A stretch of 19,815 bases of DNA from Phoronis ovalis (lineage: Eukaryota; Phoronida; Phoronidae). The stretch is from positions 1-19,815 of the forward strand of contig JAOXYB010012345.1 of the NCBI GenBank assembly GCA_028565635.1, given 5' to 3'. The notes beneath the pieces were generated by a model. It was not told where the DNA came from and did no database searches. It saw only the letters and a list, made by a program, of their open reading frames with translations. Below are positions 8,954 to 17,907 of this stretch, in pieces. Both the position numbers and the translations under genes were made by a program. Within the stretch, counting starts at the first letter, position 1; every line of letters starts with the position of its first letter.

Positions 8954-9226
8954 TCAAGTGCCTTTTGATCGTTTAGTCGGCGAACTAATTGAACCCTGCG
9001 CACGCACATGCTTGTTAACTGTCTCCAGACACTCATAAAAATTATCCAATAATTTGTAAGCTCTTTTTGAGCGACTCATAACAGATACGAAGTTTTCGTA
9101 CTCTGTTGTTTTTACTTTTGAGAGTACTGCAAATCTACATATTGTCCTGGATGGTAATGTTTTATTTTCATATTTTGGTTGTGCTTGTATTAAATATAAT
9201 AACCGATGCAAAATTTTAGCACATGT
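8954..9226 (-). CDS. Gene 2, last coding exon of a minus-strand gene, family unrecognised
   Basis: On the minus strand an acceptor (ATAACATTACAG) ends at 9227. An open frame follows in phase 0 for 90 codons to TGA (8956-8954). The peptide starts TCAKILHRLLYLIQAQPKYE and ends SISSPTKRSKGT. It looks like real protein: amphipathic helix-like stretches with regularly spaced Leu, Ile and Val (LHRLLYLIQ, AYKLLDNFYECLETV), charged residues, and a basic Ser/Pro/Lys tail such as closes many nuclear proteins. Codon use is balanced although the surroundings are AT-rich. There is no in-frame ATG near the acceptor, and a TTG-initiated reading from 9211 is not credible in an animal gene, so upstream exons must lie at higher coordinates. 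I could not locate them. A helical-repeat protein is possible but unproven; a decayed pseudogene exon is the main alternative. Confidence 0.55.
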   Translation of the reverse strand, partial: TCAKILHRLLYLIQAQPKYENKTLPSRTICRFAVLSKVKTTEYENFVSVMSRSKRAYKLLDNFYECLETVNKHVRAQGSISSPTKRSKGT

Positions 9227-9442
9227 CTGTAATGTTATAGATTTAAAAAGTAAAAAATTACATTTCAGTCAATTTTACTTTAAAAACGAAAATCAGGTTC
9301 TCTTTAAAAAAAGCGCAGCATGATTTTTCAAAATTCTGCCCAGCCTTCCCTTAGTAAAATAAGAATAATTTAGCAACCGTATATTTAAAGCAATCTGGAT
9401 AGCTCTTATTAAATCTGTACCGAACATTTATAAATCTCACTA

Positions 9443-9700
9443 CTGTTGATCTCATGATGTATATATAATCGAAATGTTGCAATGACTTTGGGAAAAACAT
9501 AATTTCCTTCAAGGCACCTGAATAAAAGTGAAAACGGCGACACCACCTAATGTAGAACGTGGTATTTTGAATTTTTCAAATGCTGATCCTTTTATGAAAA
9601 ATGTTTTAAAAACTTGGACGTAAAATCAACCTTGAAGTAAATTATGTTTTCCCAAAATTATTGCGAAATTTCGATTATTTATGCTTTATGAGATCAACAG
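9443..9700. mobile_element. Mariner/Tc1-like MITE flanked by TA
   Basis: A 258-bp element with long terminal inverted repeats: left 9443-9514 and right 9630-9700, roughly 80% identical over about 70 bp. Both ends open CTGTTGATCTCAT. Shared internal words include ATAATCGAAAT, TTTGGGAAAA and CATAATTT. TA lies immediately outside each end (9441-9442 and 9701-9702), as expected for a Tc1/mariner-type target duplication. There is no coding capacity. It lies upstream of the minus-strand exon and so is probably in an intron of that gene. Confidence 0.8.
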
Positions 9701-10766
9701 TAGGACAGGCCATATGCGAGAAAGCTTGTTGTTACTGAAGAAAGAGATCTAGATAACTTATGCTTTGTCTTGACAACAGCTTGGTCAAAGTCATGGCCAG
9801 TAAATATTGTGAGAAACTTCTACGAACTTGGTATTGCAACTTTTAATGTTTATGGCTGTACATTTAATTAGTTGCTTTTAATTAGAGGTCTGTCACCGGT
9901 AAGTTGATGCAGTAGAATCAAAAGACAAAAAATAATATGCAGCTATAATAGTGAAAACTACAAAAACCTCTTATAACAACAACAAATATAAAAAATGTGA
10001 GATAGCGTGTACATGAAATTACATAGTAGGTTAACAAAAGAAACACAAACACTAAAAAATATATATAATACATAAAATATTGAGAAAAATGAACCATGGA
10101 TACGCCTTGTGAATGAATAGGGGTGTTTCAATTTATTATTTTGACAAAACAAATATTAAACGAGATAGGATCACCATTTTACATAGGCATCATAGCCACG
10201 AGGGATACACCTTATAATTTTTTTATCCAGAGAGCAGAATGAAGATTTTGAACATGCTGGAAAGTTTTATGTTGTCAATTTGGTAGAAAATATTACACAA
10301 ATAGAATAAGCAACGTACACTCTGTCGCTAACCTAAAAACATAAACGACGCCCATTATTGAAATAATAACATGTTTTCTTAAATAATATTTTTATAGCCT
10401 GACGTACCTTTTATCTATAACATGGGTCAATGATAACACTCCATTAACATTTTCTACCTTTTGGTAAAGTATACAATCATGTACTCCAAAATTAGATTTC
10501 GCGAAGCAGAAATATAAAAGTTCTAGGCAAAAGAATTAAAATTTCGCATAAACATTGCTTGCAGAAAAGCAGGATTTCATAATTGCTATTAACTAGATAG
10601 ATTTTTAAGCTATTACATGTAGATAGACAATGATAAGCGACTGTCATCAAAGTAGTTTGATAATGTGGGCGTATTCTGATCTATTAAGGACAATAAGTAG
10701 TAATAAGGCTATAAATATTTCTTTATTCGAATCCTTCATAGTTCAGTTGCACGTTATGTAACCTTG

Positions 10767-10960
10767 CAACTAATTCATTCCTTTGTTAAATCACGTATTG
10801 ATTTCTACAACTCTCTCAGTTATAAACTTTCTTTTTCTTATTTCCAAAAGTCCCAAAGACTCGTGAATAAGGCAGCTCGGATAGTATCTGGTAGGCGTAA
10901 CAATGATTATCTTACATTATATTGGTTACTAATAAAATAGAGAATTGAACTTGTTCATTT
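10767..10960 (+). pseudogene. Remnant of a non-LTR retrotransposon (LINE) reverse-transcriptase C-terminal region
   Basis: Translation from CAA at 10767 gives QLIHSFVKSRIDFYNSLSYK, then a segment with QRLVNKAARIVSGRR and YWLLIK, an in-frame TAG at 10938-10940, and RIELVH. This matches the well-known order in LINE reverse transcriptases: SRLDYCNSL, then QRxQNxAARLVTG, then LHWLPVxxRI. It keeps the alternation of hydrophobic and basic residues. The stop codon and missing residues before YWLL show it is dead. Only about 65 codons remain, with no endonuclease, catalytic motif or 3' tail visible. The family (CR1-, L2- or jockey-like) cannot be fixed by eye. Confidence 0.82.
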
Positions 10961-11010
10961 AACTAGCCCACCAAGTACAAACTACTCCATTTACAATCAA
11001 AAACACAAAC

Positions 11011-11175
11011 CTTCGCGTGGTGGCCTCTGGTGGTGATCTTGCCAACTATTACGCAATAAATTAAAAGGTAATCAATGACTTATCCACTAGCTAAGTTTCA
11101 TTACTCTAGCACAAAGACTACTATGGTTACAAACAAAAATGTAAACTTTCACGTGGTTGTAGCCTTGTACACTAC
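11011..11175 (+). repeat. Decayed ~137-bp direct repeat
   Basis: CTTCGCGTGGTGGCCTCTGG with a nearby CTATTACGCAAT (from 11011) matches CTTTCACGTGGTTGTAGCCTTG with CTACTACGTAATC (from about 11146). The preceding AT-rich words also match. The two copies are imperfect and their limits are not sharp. Confidence 0.45.
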
Positions 11176-12111
11176 TACGTAATCAAAGTAAAGAAAAGGG
11201 TGGTGATCTAACTAAATATGCCAACAAGCCAACGCTCAACACTAATAAGGAAATAGAAACTTTATGCATTAATGAGTGGGGTGTGTGTTACACCTGTGGA
11301 GGCTCTGTGCTGTCAAGTTCTCACTTAAGCACGGATGAGAACTCTAAAGAACAATATGTCTGTGGGATTAGTAGATCTATTTTTGGTTCTTTGAGGTTTT
11401 CTATTATACTGGTGCAGATATTTGTTGATGTGTACTTCTTGTTGATTTTTTATTTTAAACAAAAAATATATTTCTTCTTCATTCATTTAGTGGAGTGGCC
11501 TAAGAGGAGGTGGGGAAGTTGGTCTATACTATCCCAGGACCGGTTTCTGGCTTATAGCTGCCGTCATCAGCTGGGGGCTAGAGATACCAATGTGTATACC
11601 ATGCTGGAGGTGTCTTGAGAACCGTGATGGCTTTGTTCTCAGAGACAATAATATAGTTATTCCCTGTATAGCCTGCTGGAAACCGCAATGGTTTCTCCCT
11701 GCAATAGAGGGCAGGAGTCTTGTAATATTCTAAAATACCTGATAGCTGCAAACTGAACATTTTCAGTATTAAGTGTCCAGGCGTGTTAAATAAAAACTAC
11801 GTCCGTACACTGTGCTTCCTATGGGCAGAATGACCTCACTTTACAGCTAATGCTATTATATCATACTATTAGTTCAGCGGGGATAAACTCAATGTTGATT
11901 GGTTGTCGCAGTTGACAGTTCTGGTGATGATGCGTGCAATAACTGTTAAACTTAGCTATCCAAGAAATCCAAAACGGCCAGAGAGATTTTTGCAAAGTTC
12001 TTTCTTGACCTGAGTTGAAATCCAAATCTACTTGAAATACATCCACAATAGATACACTTGCTGTCTAGTGCACTGTATGACGTAAAGGTACTCATCCAAT
12101 TAACTTGTTCA

Positions 12112-12165
12112 CCAATTTTTATTACTCTATCTTCAAAACTAATGGAGTTATAAACAAGATCAATA
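12112..12165 (+). repeat. Dispersed repeat fragment similar to 11092-11145
   Basis: AATTTTTATTACTCTATCTTCAAAACTAATGG...GTTATAAACAAGATC here aligns in the same orientation with AAGTTTCATTACTCTAGCACAAAGACTA...GGTTACAAACAAAAATG at about 11092. Identity is around 70% over 50 bp. These are probably two fragments of one old element, unidentified. Confidence 0.4.
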
Positions 12166-12226
12166 AAAAGTAGTAGAGATATAAACAAAAGAAAGTGTGG
12201 GGTAACATTGAGTAAAAAAAAGGGCC

Positions 12227-12300
12227 GTATACGCGTATACAGTCACAGTTGGTTTTATGTATCCATGACGAGAATCGTCATTCTATTTAGCTCTAAACCG
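12227..12300. repeat. Cluster of small perfect palindromes
   Basis: GTATACGCGTATAC (12227-12240) is a perfect 14-bp palindrome. ATGACGA-GAA-TCGTCAT (12265-12281) is a 7-bp-arm hairpin. TTTAGCTC...GAGCTTTAAA follows just after. Such spacing is often left by decayed inverted-repeat elements. No target duplication was found. Confidence 0.5.
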
Positions 12301-13021
12301 AGCTTTAAATCAAACTGTGTAACTTTGGTTACTTAAATTTGTTCGATATACAACGGCATTATGCGAATGTTACAGTGGGTTACAACTGAACTGCCGCATA
12401 TCCAAGTATACCAGGTTTATATCATGAGCACAACAAACCTGAGCTCTATCACTATAGACAGTCTAAGACTACATTTTTGCCGAGTCAGAATTAGGTATTG
12501 TTATACTGATATCTGGTACCCATAGTTTTAGTTGATAAACAAAAGTTTAACATCTAGAATCAACGGACATATTTACTTAATACTAATTGTATTCACGAGA
12601 TCATTAGTCCACTATGACTGGACCTTGGTGAATCTTGCGCAATCAGAGGAACGTGCTTAAACTAAGTCATTGAGCATTATGTCCAGGGAAACTACATGCT
12701 GGACTTCCAAATATAGTTAAAGTACTTGTTATTATCTGAGGGGCGACCTGGCCGGGACACCCCACGGACACTTGAAAACCTTGAAACTGGTTTAAGTAAT
12801 TTCACCTGATGTGCAAGGGTCAATTTCACGAAAATATATAAACTTTATATTTAATTAAATAAATTAGTCTGAATTGCAATCTTACAACCTGTGTTGTGTT
12901 TTAGTTAATTCTTCAGCATAACAGTCTCTACTGAAATGCTGAAAGAGTCTTTAGGTCCTGCATGCTGAATTCCCCTATCTGAATGTATGGGGAGGTGATA
13001 TCTCGGGGTAGTACAGTAAGG

Positions 13022-13028
13022 TATAAAG
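13022..13028 (+). promoter_or_regulatory. Possible TATA box upstream of gene 3
   Basis: TATAAAG lies 157 bp before the proposed start codon, which would place transcription start near 13050 and give a 5' UTR of about 135 nt. AT-rich DNA makes chance matches common. There is no other core-promoter support. Confidence 0.25.
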
Positions 13029-13184
13029 GTCAAAAATATGCTTTATATGCACAATAATATTAATACTAACCTTTTAATTCAACTTTACACAAAAGCTTAT
13101 TCTATCAATAATAAAAAGAAACTCGACAAGGAGAAAAACAAACTTCCTGTTGTCGGTTAAACATGTTGTAAGCTGTTGGCAAAA

Positions 13185-13236
13185 ATGGCGGTAAAGTTGC
13201 TAATTTACGTCTTGTTAAGCTTGATGACGCAGTCAG
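13185..13236 (+). CDS. Gene 3, first coding exon: signal peptide
   Basis: The ATG at 13185 sits in a strong context (AAAAATGG: A at -3, G at +4) and encodes MAVKLLIYVLLSLMTQSG. This is a short basic start, then a hydrophobic core (LLIYVLLSLM), then small polar residues, the layout of a secretory signal peptide. The donor CAG|GTAATC leaves one base, a phase-1 intron, as is usual between signal-peptide and module exons of extracellular proteins. It fits the frame of the EGF exon at 17016 exactly (G+AA, Glu). The long intron between leaves room for a missed exon, but the phases agree without one. The product is directed to the secretory pathway. Confidence 0.68.
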
Positions 13237-13309
13237 GTAATCTTTTAATTAAATTATTAATTCTGGATTTGCGCTAGGTTATTCGCACTGTCAAGTACAG
13301 ATGTTGTTA

Positions 13310-13631
13310 CAGAAGCACCCAGTCACCTAGTCCGTTCCCATAATATCTGCTTCCCAGACGAGTTATCTCCATCAACACCACTGAATGATTTATTTAAGCG
13401 CGAAATCCCATGAAACAACATATTTTTTTGCAAATGTTAGCTGGCAGATAGAGTTCTCCCGCATTTTTAGCTGGCTGGTGAATTTAAAAAAAATCAGCTT
13501 GCTGGTGAGTAGGGAACAGAGATGGTCTTCCAAGCTACATTACCAAATGCTTTATCTAAGCATGAAACATAAAAAAATATGTTGGTTTGCTACATAAAGT
13601 CATAAAAAATTATCCTCAATGGGTGCTTCTG
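13310..13631. mobile_element. Inverted-repeat MITE with CAGAAGCACCCA termini
   Basis: A 322-bp element. The left end CAGAAGCACCCA (from 13310) is the exact reverse complement of the right end TGGGTGCTTCTG (to 13631). A 6-bp direct repeat TTGTTA abuts each end (13304-13309 and 13632-13637). Inside, CAACATATTTTTTT (13416-13429) is perfectly inverted at 13571-13584. It is non-coding. The CAGAAG start recalls hAT-type ends, but a 6-bp duplication is short for hAT, so the superfamily is open. Confidence 0.75.
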
Positions 13632-14687
13632 TTGTTATTCCATGTATTATACGGGTATTCTTTTTGTAAAGAGCAGTGAATACTACCACAAAGTTAGTAC
13701 TTCTTTTAAGGAGGCGTATAGCGTTGCTATTTGAATAACAAGTTTATTTGCCCAGGCTAAACACCCTTTTAGCACAGAATAATACAGTACAAATCCACTA
13801 CACAAACAAACAAAACCTTTAGAATAGAACAATATACGGTAATACAGTACAAAAACAGACAAAAAAACCACAAAAAGAGCCAAGGTAATAAGAAACATAG
13901 AGTTACAGACGACCAGTTACATAATATACATCACTTTGTTTATTTACATAGAACGGCATATATATTTAAATGCATTATAAACAAAAGCAGCCACATTTTC
14001 ATAGGTAGGTTCAAACTGACCAACAGAGAAAGAGGATATAATTTTTTGTCTCAAAACGTTAAGGCAATTACAGTATATCAACATGTTTTTCGTCACCTAT
14101 ATCAGTTTTGTCATCAGTTTTGCACAGAGAGCAGATCCTACTTCTTTGAATCACTCTCTGTTTCTTCCAACGGCCCGTTTCAATTTCTAAAGAGTGCGAG
14201 CCCAATCGAAATCGTGATAGGGAATATCTATGACGTGGGATAGAAATTTTATCTAAATGGTCTTCAATAGTTTTGCTCTTACTTTACTCGCCATGCACGT
14301 TTCCCGTGCTCTTTTTAGTAATATTATGCTTTAGTGCTATTTGCAATTAGTGTTGTTTTTTTTGTCTAAAATCGATACAATGTATGGTAGAACAGATCTG
14401 TTCAGGAAAACTACAGGTTAGAGGAAGAACAATGTCGTCCTACAATAGTATAATGCTAAGAGTGGGGTCGTCAGTATGGCGTATCAGTCAAGTTGTTCAT
14501 GGACATATCTATGCGAATTCACTTGGATCAGAAAGTAAAGAAATGTGAATTCAACATTCAAGAGGTTTCTGATGAATTATAACAACATAATGAATATTGT
14601 CAAAAAAGAGTACAACGCGTAACATTTTGTGATGATTAATTTCAGCTCTAAGTTATCAAAGCGTCTGTCAAAAATTGGCTATTTATT

Positions 14688-14751
14688 GTCGGACTAATGG
14701 GATGTCGGACAAATGGGATGTTGGACCAATGGGATGACGGACTATCGAGCT
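14688..14751 (+). repeat. 16-bp tandem repeat, four units
   Basis: The units are GTCGGACTAATGGGAT, GTCGGACAAATGGGAT, GTTGGACCAATGGGAT and GACGGACTATCGAGCT. The first three differ by one to three bases and the last is degraded. The array lies in the first intron of gene 3 and is GC-richer than its surroundings. Confidence 0.92.
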
Positions 14752-16343
14752 GACCCCAAAAATAAGATCTCGATATGCATTAATTACTAAATTCACCTCC
14801 AGTGACTGATACTGTATAGCATTTATGGTGAAGAGGACACAGAACAGCGAGTTTTGAGGTTTTCCAACAACTAAGCATCAATATGTATTGTATATGTGTA
14901 GCTTTTAATTTAGATTTATAATATAATGTTTGAAAGTATATATTAATATGAAGAGTTACTTCATTGTGACTTTACGCATTGCAGTACATATTCCAATAAA
15001 AATAACAATAAAACTATTTCAATCACAGTAAATTTGAGTGCTAGCAGGTATGTTAATGAGCTAAAATGCGTAGTGACATTAAAAAATACAATCCAAGTTT
15101 CATTAATTATCAAATTATCTTTCAGTGCAAATAACAGAAGCGACTAAATTTCGAATAAGTCTCATATCAGAACTAGCCAAACGGATCCTGAAGATATAAT
15201 TTTAATTATGAAAAAATAATGTTATTTTATTTTGATAGAAATAGTATTCTTTTAGATTATATATATACAAATATAAAGTATTTGATACGGACTTCGTGAA
15301 GTTAGAAACATATTTCTTTTCGTAGTTTTTACACCCATGTTTCTACATGGATTTTTGTTATGCAGTTGTTTCTTTAAGTTATTGTGAAATCCACCCCAAA
15401 TCTCAACACTATATTATAAGCGGCTATGCTTATGGTTTTGATTAGAACCTTCGTAATAAAAAAAAATGGTATTGTCCGTGATGTACCTAATTAATGTTAC
15501 ATCCGCAAAATAATGTCTTTAATGTTTCGAGTGCCATAAAATAGGAGTATCATTTGGGATACGGTTTCCTTTTTGGTATCACAGAACGATATTTAATTTT
15601 TTTGCAACGGTAATTATAAAGGTTCAAAAGTTTACAATATCATGCAATCACTTCTAAATATTCCCCTTAGTTTTGTTTCACAGTAATATAGTACAGATGG
15701 TCAGTCTCGTCTGTTACTGTACTTACTTCGCACAACACAACACTTTTCTCAGTTGATTATTTAAAAAACGCAGATGAGGCAGTTAATTTACGACTATGTA
15801 TATACAATTTAAACACTGTGAACTGGTTTGGATTATCAGATATTAAGTTTTCTCAGTGAAACATTAGTTCTGTCTATTTTGTAACCTATTGTACAACATA
15901 CATATACTTACTGTATTTTCTGCAATTTTTAAAATAATCAGTGATAAGATCATGTTATAACATTAATTTCCCATACTTTAAGATAACACGTCAAGGTGTT
16001 ACTCGAAAAAAAATTGACACCACAAGTTAGCCAAATATCTTGACCTTTAACCAAACAAGATTTTTTTCAAATACCTAAAGCCACTTTAAAATAACGGTGA
16101 TCATTTTTCATACACCCCCTAACGTAAATAACGCAATTCGTAAAAATGCAACATTATTACCAGCTTTTTTCGCGGAAACTGACTTAATAGGTTTTTCTAT
16201 TATATATATTTCTTGCATCTAATAAGGAATATCTGCATGGATTACTTTTAATGTAACAATTTACTAATGCATATACTTCTTACAGCAATAACAGCACTAT
16301 GAATAATTATTATATTGCAAACATCAAATTTCTGTTTGTTTGA

Positions 16344-16382
16344 GCACCTTCACTCGCAGTGGGACTGTGCCTTTTAAGGTGC
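16344..16382. repeat. Small hairpin, AGCACCTT arms
   Basis: AGCACCTT and AAGGTGCT form perfect 8-bp arms about 25 bp apart. Inside are shorter inverted words (CACT...AGTG). It is in an intron and could be a relic of an element. There is no evidence of a processed RNA. Confidence 0.4.
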
Positions 16383-17015
16383 TTCAATAGTGCATTGTTG
16401 ACATATCTTTTGTGACTATATGCAATAGATAAAGTGTTACATGCTGTTACTACAGTTCCTACAACTAGGTATGCACAATGCAAATACACTGTCTCAAACA
16501 TAACCAGATTTAGGCATCAAACATGTGAAGTCATCACAAATTTAAAAATGCTTTAGAAATCACATGAGAAACAAAACTATTAGATTTAAATGGTTGACTT
16601 ATGTAATGTAAAAATGAAGTTAAAAACTTCGGGTATGATCATATACTGTATGTGAACAGTTTTGTATCTATGTGGTAGTGACATTATTTTTATGACGCAG
16701 TTAAATTTTATTATTTTGTATATAAACAATGCTAACTTGGCCTCATCGTAAAATCAAATGAAATTGTTTAGTCTTGAGTTTGATATCCTGTTTAAAGCAT
16801 CCAATGTTTTCATCTGGAAATGTAACTTTTTCGGATAAATATTGATCAGCCGCAGCCAAAAATGAATTCATTTTTATATGGTGTTTCATCTAGTAGTATA
16901 TGAAGACTACTCACCAGGTTATTAATTAATCTAACTTATGAAGCACCACTGGAAGGCAAAGGGTATACGGTGCTCAACTGATCCATTCTTGCATTTAGAA
17001 TTTTCTATTTTTTAG

Positions 17016-17156
17016 AAGCCGCTTGTCCATCAGGGAGATTTGGAGATGAGTGTAGGAGTGAATGTCACTGCTCATCCGGAGGACCATGTAATGAAGTCAC
17101 GGGGGCGTGTCATGATGGATGTGCTGCTGCATATTATGGAACTAGTTGTCATTTAA
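17016..17156 (+). CDS. Gene 3, exon encoding one 8-cysteine EGF-like module
   Basis: The exon lies between TATTTTTTAG and the donor GTAAAT, phase 1 at both ends, so the module could be inserted or duplicated without shifting frame. The 47-residue product begins EAACPSGRFGDECRSECHC and continues with GGPC, TGAC, DGC and GTSC. It has eight cysteines in the order seen in Draper/MEGF/laminin-type EGF repeats (CPxGxFGxxCxxxCxC...GxCxxGC...YGxxC). Such modules are extracellular, disulphide-bonded and mediate binding. Only one is seen, whereas Draper/MEGF relatives carry many; others may lie beyond the window. The cysteine spacing is direct evidence; the receptor or secreted role is inference. Confidence 0.88.
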   Translation, partial: KPLVHQGDLEMSVGVNVTAHPEDHVMKSRGRVMMDVLLHIMELVVI

Positions 17157-17907
17157 GTAAATTTTGTTTTTTCCAAATCCTTGAAGTTGAGCTTATCAAA
17201 TCCAAGGTTACAAATGTAAAGACCAAATGCTTTTGCTAAAACTTTGTTAGAATTTAGTATGTGAAAGCAAACAGACATTAATTATAGAAACTCCCGAGAT
17301 TCCCATGAAGCACCATTGTTTAATATAGTTTTGTTTATCCTTATGCATTAGTACGGACTTAAAACATTTGTTAATGTTCCGTACCTCACAACTAACGTCT
17401 GGGCTTAACCATAGTTAATTTTTTGTTTATTAGCTCGAAAAGCTGAAGAACGGTATTCCCTTTATTTCTACATGAAGTGTCACGAAAGTCTTGACACCAA
17501 TCAAATTACAGCTTAAAGTAATAGGTATAACAGTGGACTAAGCGGGTAGGGGAGGATCACACACTTTCTGTTCTGCCAGAGTTTATCTATAGTCCACTAA
17601 GCAAAAATCAATACCTATTCAGAATGAGTCATAATGATAGAATAGACGCCGTAGGCTGTGGACAATGGATCACGCAGAGAGAAAGTCTTATCTTGGTTGG
17701 CAAAGGATTAATGACATAATTGTTTCGCTCTTGTTAAATTGAAGGAATATAACAAAAATTGACTATGCTTAAGCCCAGACGTTAGTTGAGAAGGTACGGA
17801 AAACTAACGGATGGATTTATTCAGACTGGACATCAGCAAGCTCGTAACTTTGTTGTTGATGTTTTAATCACTGCTAGTCCTAATCTATTTTTGGAACTAT
17901 ATAATAG
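17157..17907 (+). other. Intron of gene 3 carrying an inverted-repeat element
   Basis: A 751-bp intron (GTAAAT ... ATAATAG), more than half of which is the element at 17377-17801. The acceptor is weak: its upstream tract is A/T-rich rather than pyrimidine-rich. Confidence 0.65.
17377..17801. mobile_element. Inverted-repeat MITE, 425 bp
   Basis: Left arm 17377-17414 and right arm 17763-17801 match at about 36 of 39 positions in inverted orientation. The arms read TTCCGTACCT...AACTAACGTCTGGGCTTAA...CATAG. The interior is also symmetric: AATAGGTAT (17520-17528) pairs with 17611-17619, and AGTGGACTA (17532-17540) with 17590-17598. The outer ends may extend a few bases (GTTA). No clear target duplication was found, so the superfamily is not assigned. 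Confidence 0.75.

Larger units (their letters stand above)
9227..13184. other. Long stretch with no confirmed gene: mobile-element remnants
   Basis: About 4 kb between the minus-strand exon and the start of gene 3. It presumably holds introns or upstream exons of the minus-strand gene, then the intergenic or promoter region. The contents I can support are the TA-flanked MITE (9443-9700), the LINE remnant (10767-10960), decayed repeat fragments at 11011-11175 and 12112-12165, and a cluster of small palindromes at 12227-12300. The open frames at 9958-10152, 11283-11618, 11578-11760 and 11861-12188 lack splice context and protein-like composition. Confidence 0.55.
13237..17015 (+). other. First intron of gene 3
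   Basis: A 3.8-kb intron between GTAATC and TATTTTTTAG. It contains the inverted-repeat element at 13310-13631, a patch with repeated AATACAGTACAAA words (about 13783-13855), the 16-bp tandem array at 14688-14751 and a hairpin near 16344-16382. No further EGF-type cysteine pattern was found. The open frames at 13683-13898, 14046-14243 and 16310-16501 are not supported as genes. Confidence 0.6.

Noticed and set aside
10400-10440. Possible minus-strand donor (GTACGT near 10407) for an upstream exon of the minus gene
   Set aside because: In the phase needed to join the 9226 exon, a stop codon lies immediately before the junction.
11283-11618. 111-residue frame
   Set aside because: The middle is a Phe/Tyr/Leu/Ile run from AT-rich DNA, with no family match. 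The GC-richer end (11490-11740) looks like a decayed repeat with small hairpins.
11861-12188. Overlapping minus-strand frames
   Set aside because: They overlap in different frames, have no splice partner in phase with the 9226 exon, and cover a repeat fragment at 12112.
13124-13155. CGACAA/TTGTCG inverted repeat in the 5' UTR of gene 3 as a regulatory hairpin
   Set aside because: Only 6-bp arms with a 20-base loop; expected by chance at this length.
13783-13855. AATACAGTACAAA words as a tandem array
   Set aside because: Only two good copies about 50 bp apart in A-rich DNA; too weak for a separate call.
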